The notes below the pieces were generated by a model. The model was not told where the DNA came from. It saw only the letters and a list, made by a program, of their open reading frames with translations, and searched no databases. This document shows, one piece after another, positions 14,860 through 16,337 of a stretch of DNA of 16,337 nt. The stretch comes from Lentisphaeria bacterium UBA1784 (lineage in GTDB: Bacteria > Verrucomicrobiota > Lentisphaeria > Victivallales > Victivallaceae), in assembly GCA_002315455.1 (NCBI GenBank), contig DCGG01000131.1, positions 1-16,337 of the forward strand, read 5' to 3'. The position numbers were made by a program, and so were the translations under genes. Within the stretch, counting starts at the first letter, position 1. The number at the start of each line of letters is the position of its first letter.

Positions 14860-15678
14860 GTGAGTCTGGAATACACCCCCTACGTGCCGGTGAAACGCTA
14901 TCTCCTCGAGATCAGCTACGACGGCACCAATTACTGCGGCTGGCAGATCCAGCCTCACTCCCCCTCGGTGCAGGAGGTGATCCAGAATCGGATGTTCAAG
15001 TTCTACGACCGCCAGCCGATCCACCTCATCGGAGCCAGCCGCACCGATACCGGGGTGCACGCCAAGCGCTTCGCCGCCAGTTTTCTCGCACCGGAGCGTC
15101 CCGCCATCCCCATGGAGCGGATTTTCAAGGCGCTGAATCGCCAGCTTCCCGAGGACATCAAGATCCACAGCATCCGGGAGGTGCCGCTGGATTTCCACGC
15201 CCGCTATGAGGCGAAGGGAAAGGCCTACACCTACGTGGTGAACCTCGGCGGATTGTCTCCCTTCAACAGCCGGTACAGCTGGAAGCCCATCCATGAGATG
15301 GACGTGGAGAAGATCCGTGCCGCTTCGCACATGCTGACCGGCACCCATGATTTCTCCTCTTTCGTGGTGGAGCGGAGCATGATTGACGATGCGGTCCGCA
15401 CCATCTACCGCATTGAGACGCAGGTGGTGGGGCAGTTCTGCTGCGTGACCTTCATCGGGAACGGATTCCTCTACAAGATGATCCGCTGTCTCATGGGGAC
15501 GCTGGAGGCCGCGGGCAGCGGCAAACTCACTCCCGCGGACGTGAAGGAGATCCTCGAAGCGAAAAACCGCCTGAAGGCTCCGGAAACCGCTCCGCCCAAC
15601 GGACTTTTTCTCATGAAGGTCTTCTACGATCAGCAGGAGTTGGAGAATTACCGGCCGGAAGGGATCCCCTTCCTGTAA
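14860..15678 (+). CDS. truA: tRNA pseudouridine(38-40) synthase
   Basis: This roughly 272-residue enzyme isomerises uridines 38-40 in the anticodon arm of many tRNAs. Landmarks: RYLLEISYDGTNYCGWQIQP (13-32), the catalytic aspartate in GASRTDTGVHA (58-68, Asp63), HARYEAKGKAYTYVV near 130, and GNGFLYKMIRCLMGTLEAAGSGKL near the C-terminus. The start is uncertain: GTG at 14860 has GGGA (14846-14849) upstream, but GTG at 14884 or 14890 is also in frame, and the family usually begins just before RYLLEISYDG. A 48-nt gap after hemW holds an unused AGGAG at 14820-14824. It probably reads through from hemW or from a weak AT-rich promoter near 14810. The stop lies 7 nt from the convergent xseA stop. Confidence 0.94.
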   Translation: MSLEYTPYVPVKRYLLEISYDGTNYCGWQIQPHSPSVQEVIQNRMFKFYDRQPIHLIGASRTDTGVHAKRFAASFLAPERPAIPMERIFKALNRQLPEDIKIHSIREVPLDFHARYEAKGKAYTYVVNLGGLSPFNSRYSWKPIHEMDVEKIRAASHMLTGTHDFSSFVVERSMIDDAVRTIYRIETQVVGQFCCVTFIGNGFLYKMIRCLMGTLEAAGSGKLTPADVKEILEAKNRLKAPETAPPNGLFLMKVFYDQQELENYRPEGIPFL

Positions 15679-15685
15679 ACTCCGC

Positions 15686-16337
15686 CTACAGGGTGACGGC
15701 TTTCTTCTCGCCGTCGCCGAAGCGCAGGAGCAACTCTTTCCCGGCGGGCAGCGCGGCGGAGCGGATCAGTTCCCGGTCGGAAGCGTCCAGGACCATGGCG
15801 TACCCCCGTTTCAGCGGCTGGTCGGGGTCCAGCGCACGCAGGGCGGTCTCCAACTGTTCCAATTTCCCCTTGCGCTTGACCTGCTCCAGATTCACGGCGG
15901 AGAAAAGGGCGCGTTCCGCCTCGTCGGTCTGCTGGCGCCGCAGGTCGAGGACCCGTCTCGGCTCCGTAAAGACCGGGGACCCGGCGGCACGATCCACTCT
16001 GCGGCGGAGATCGCCGGCTTCCAGAGAGAGCCGGGTGGCAAGATCTCTGGCGCACCGTCGGACCCGCTGGGAGAGTTCCTCTCTGCGGCCGATGACCAGT
16101 TCTGCGGCGGCGGAGGGGGTCGGCACCCGCAGGTCCGCCGCGAAGTCGCAGAGGGTGAAGTCGATCTCATGTCCCACGGCGCTGACCACCGGGATCCGGC
16201 TTGCCGCTACCGCCCGGACGAGGACCTCCTCGTTGAAGGCGTAAAGGTCCTCCATGCTTCCGCCGCCCCGGGTGACGACGATCACGTCTGCTCCGCCGGT
16301 ACGGTTGAAAAACTCCACGCCCGCCGCGACGGTTGCG
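15686..16337 (-). CDS. xseA: exodeoxyribonuclease VII large subunit (C-terminal part)
   Basis: The last 216 codons of XseA run off the right edge of the window (the frame is open to 16336). XseA with XseB forms exonuclease VII, which degrades single-stranded DNA from either end. The conserved core is complete here: [20 protein letters not shown], then [20 protein letters not shown], then [12 protein letters not shown], followed by a charged helical region (about residues 75-165 of this part) and the C-terminal '[10 protein letters not shown]' barrel segment. The apparent start at 16318 is only an internal GTG (Val), because homology continues upstream (ATVAAG). No xseB follows downstream, where the convergent truA lies. 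Confidence 0.94.
   Translation of the reverse strand, partial: ATVAAGVEFFNRTGGADVIVVTRGGGSMEDLYAFNEEVLVRAVAASRIPVVSAVGHEIDFTLCDFAADLRVPTPSAAAELVIGRREELSQRVRRCARDLATRLSLEAGDLRRRVDRAAGSPVFTEPRRVLDLRRQQTDEAERALFSAVNLEQVKRKGKLEQLETALRALDPDQPLKRGYAMVLDASDRELIRSAALPAGKELLLRFGDGEKKAVTL

Noticed and set aside
15657..15673. GGAAGGG/CCCTTCC inverted repeat at the end of truA as a terminator
   Set aside because: Seven base pairs with a 3-nt loop inside coding sequence and no T-run on either side; likely coincidental, though the convergent truA/xseA ends lack any better terminator.

Overview
The window looks like a chromosomal segment of a GC-rich, Gram-negative-type bacterium of the PVC group, most likely Lentisphaerae (Victivallis-like). 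This is inferred from the very large secreted-type protein built of AIDA-like 'SGGTA' repeats that ends in [YF]GGG repeats and has no signal peptide or beta-barrel, a style I associate with that phylum. No rRNA or other taxonomic marker is present to confirm it.

Layout. (1) 1-2981, plus strand: the tail of an unidentified upstream gene, a good sigma70-type promoter (TGGACA-17 nt-TATAAT), then cpaB (Flp/Tad pilus assembly) and a CpaF/TadA ATPase with an FHA domain fused to its N-terminus. (2) 3176-8647, plus strand: one 1823-residue beta-helical repeat protein with three repeat blocks, each closed by a copy of the same small 'YLLAGNA...LTL' module. (3) A long inverted repeat at 8707-8759 lies between convergent transcription units and probably acts as a two-way terminator. 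(4) 9600-8793, minus strand: panD (aspartate 1-decarboxylase), a 51-residue TadE/Flp-like type IVb pilin-like peptide joined to panD by an ATGA overlap, and a classical Flp pilin. (5) 9601-9809: an AT-rich divergent control region in which the panD and pyrR promoter calls overlap. (6) 9810-14811, plus strand: pyrR-pyrB-pyrC-M20 amidohydrolase-hemW, tightly packed with 4-nt ATGA/GTGA overlaps from pyrB onward, followed by truA (14860-15678). (7) 15686 to the window end, minus strand: the C-terminal half of xseA, convergent with truA.

How the genes work together. cpaB, FHA-cpaF and the two small pilin-like genes are parts of one Tad (tight adherence) pilus system split over two strands. The secretin, the platform proteins TadB/C and the prepilin peptidase must lie elsewhere. 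The giant repeat protein is a probable surface adhesin. The pyr genes carry out the second and third steps of UMP synthesis; PyrR would be a uracil phosphoribosyltransferase and/or regulator, but it lacks residues linked to RNA binding in the Bacillus protein. panD makes beta-alanine for coenzyme A and uses aspartate, the substrate PyrB also consumes, so the divergent panD/pyrR region controls two competing uses of aspartate. hemW, truA and xseA are housekeeping genes.

No tRNA, rRNA, CRISPR array, transposase or phage gene was seen. No stretch longer than 300 bases is without a gene: the larger gaps (66-287, 2982-3175, 8648-8792, 9601-9809) are described under the regulatory entries.
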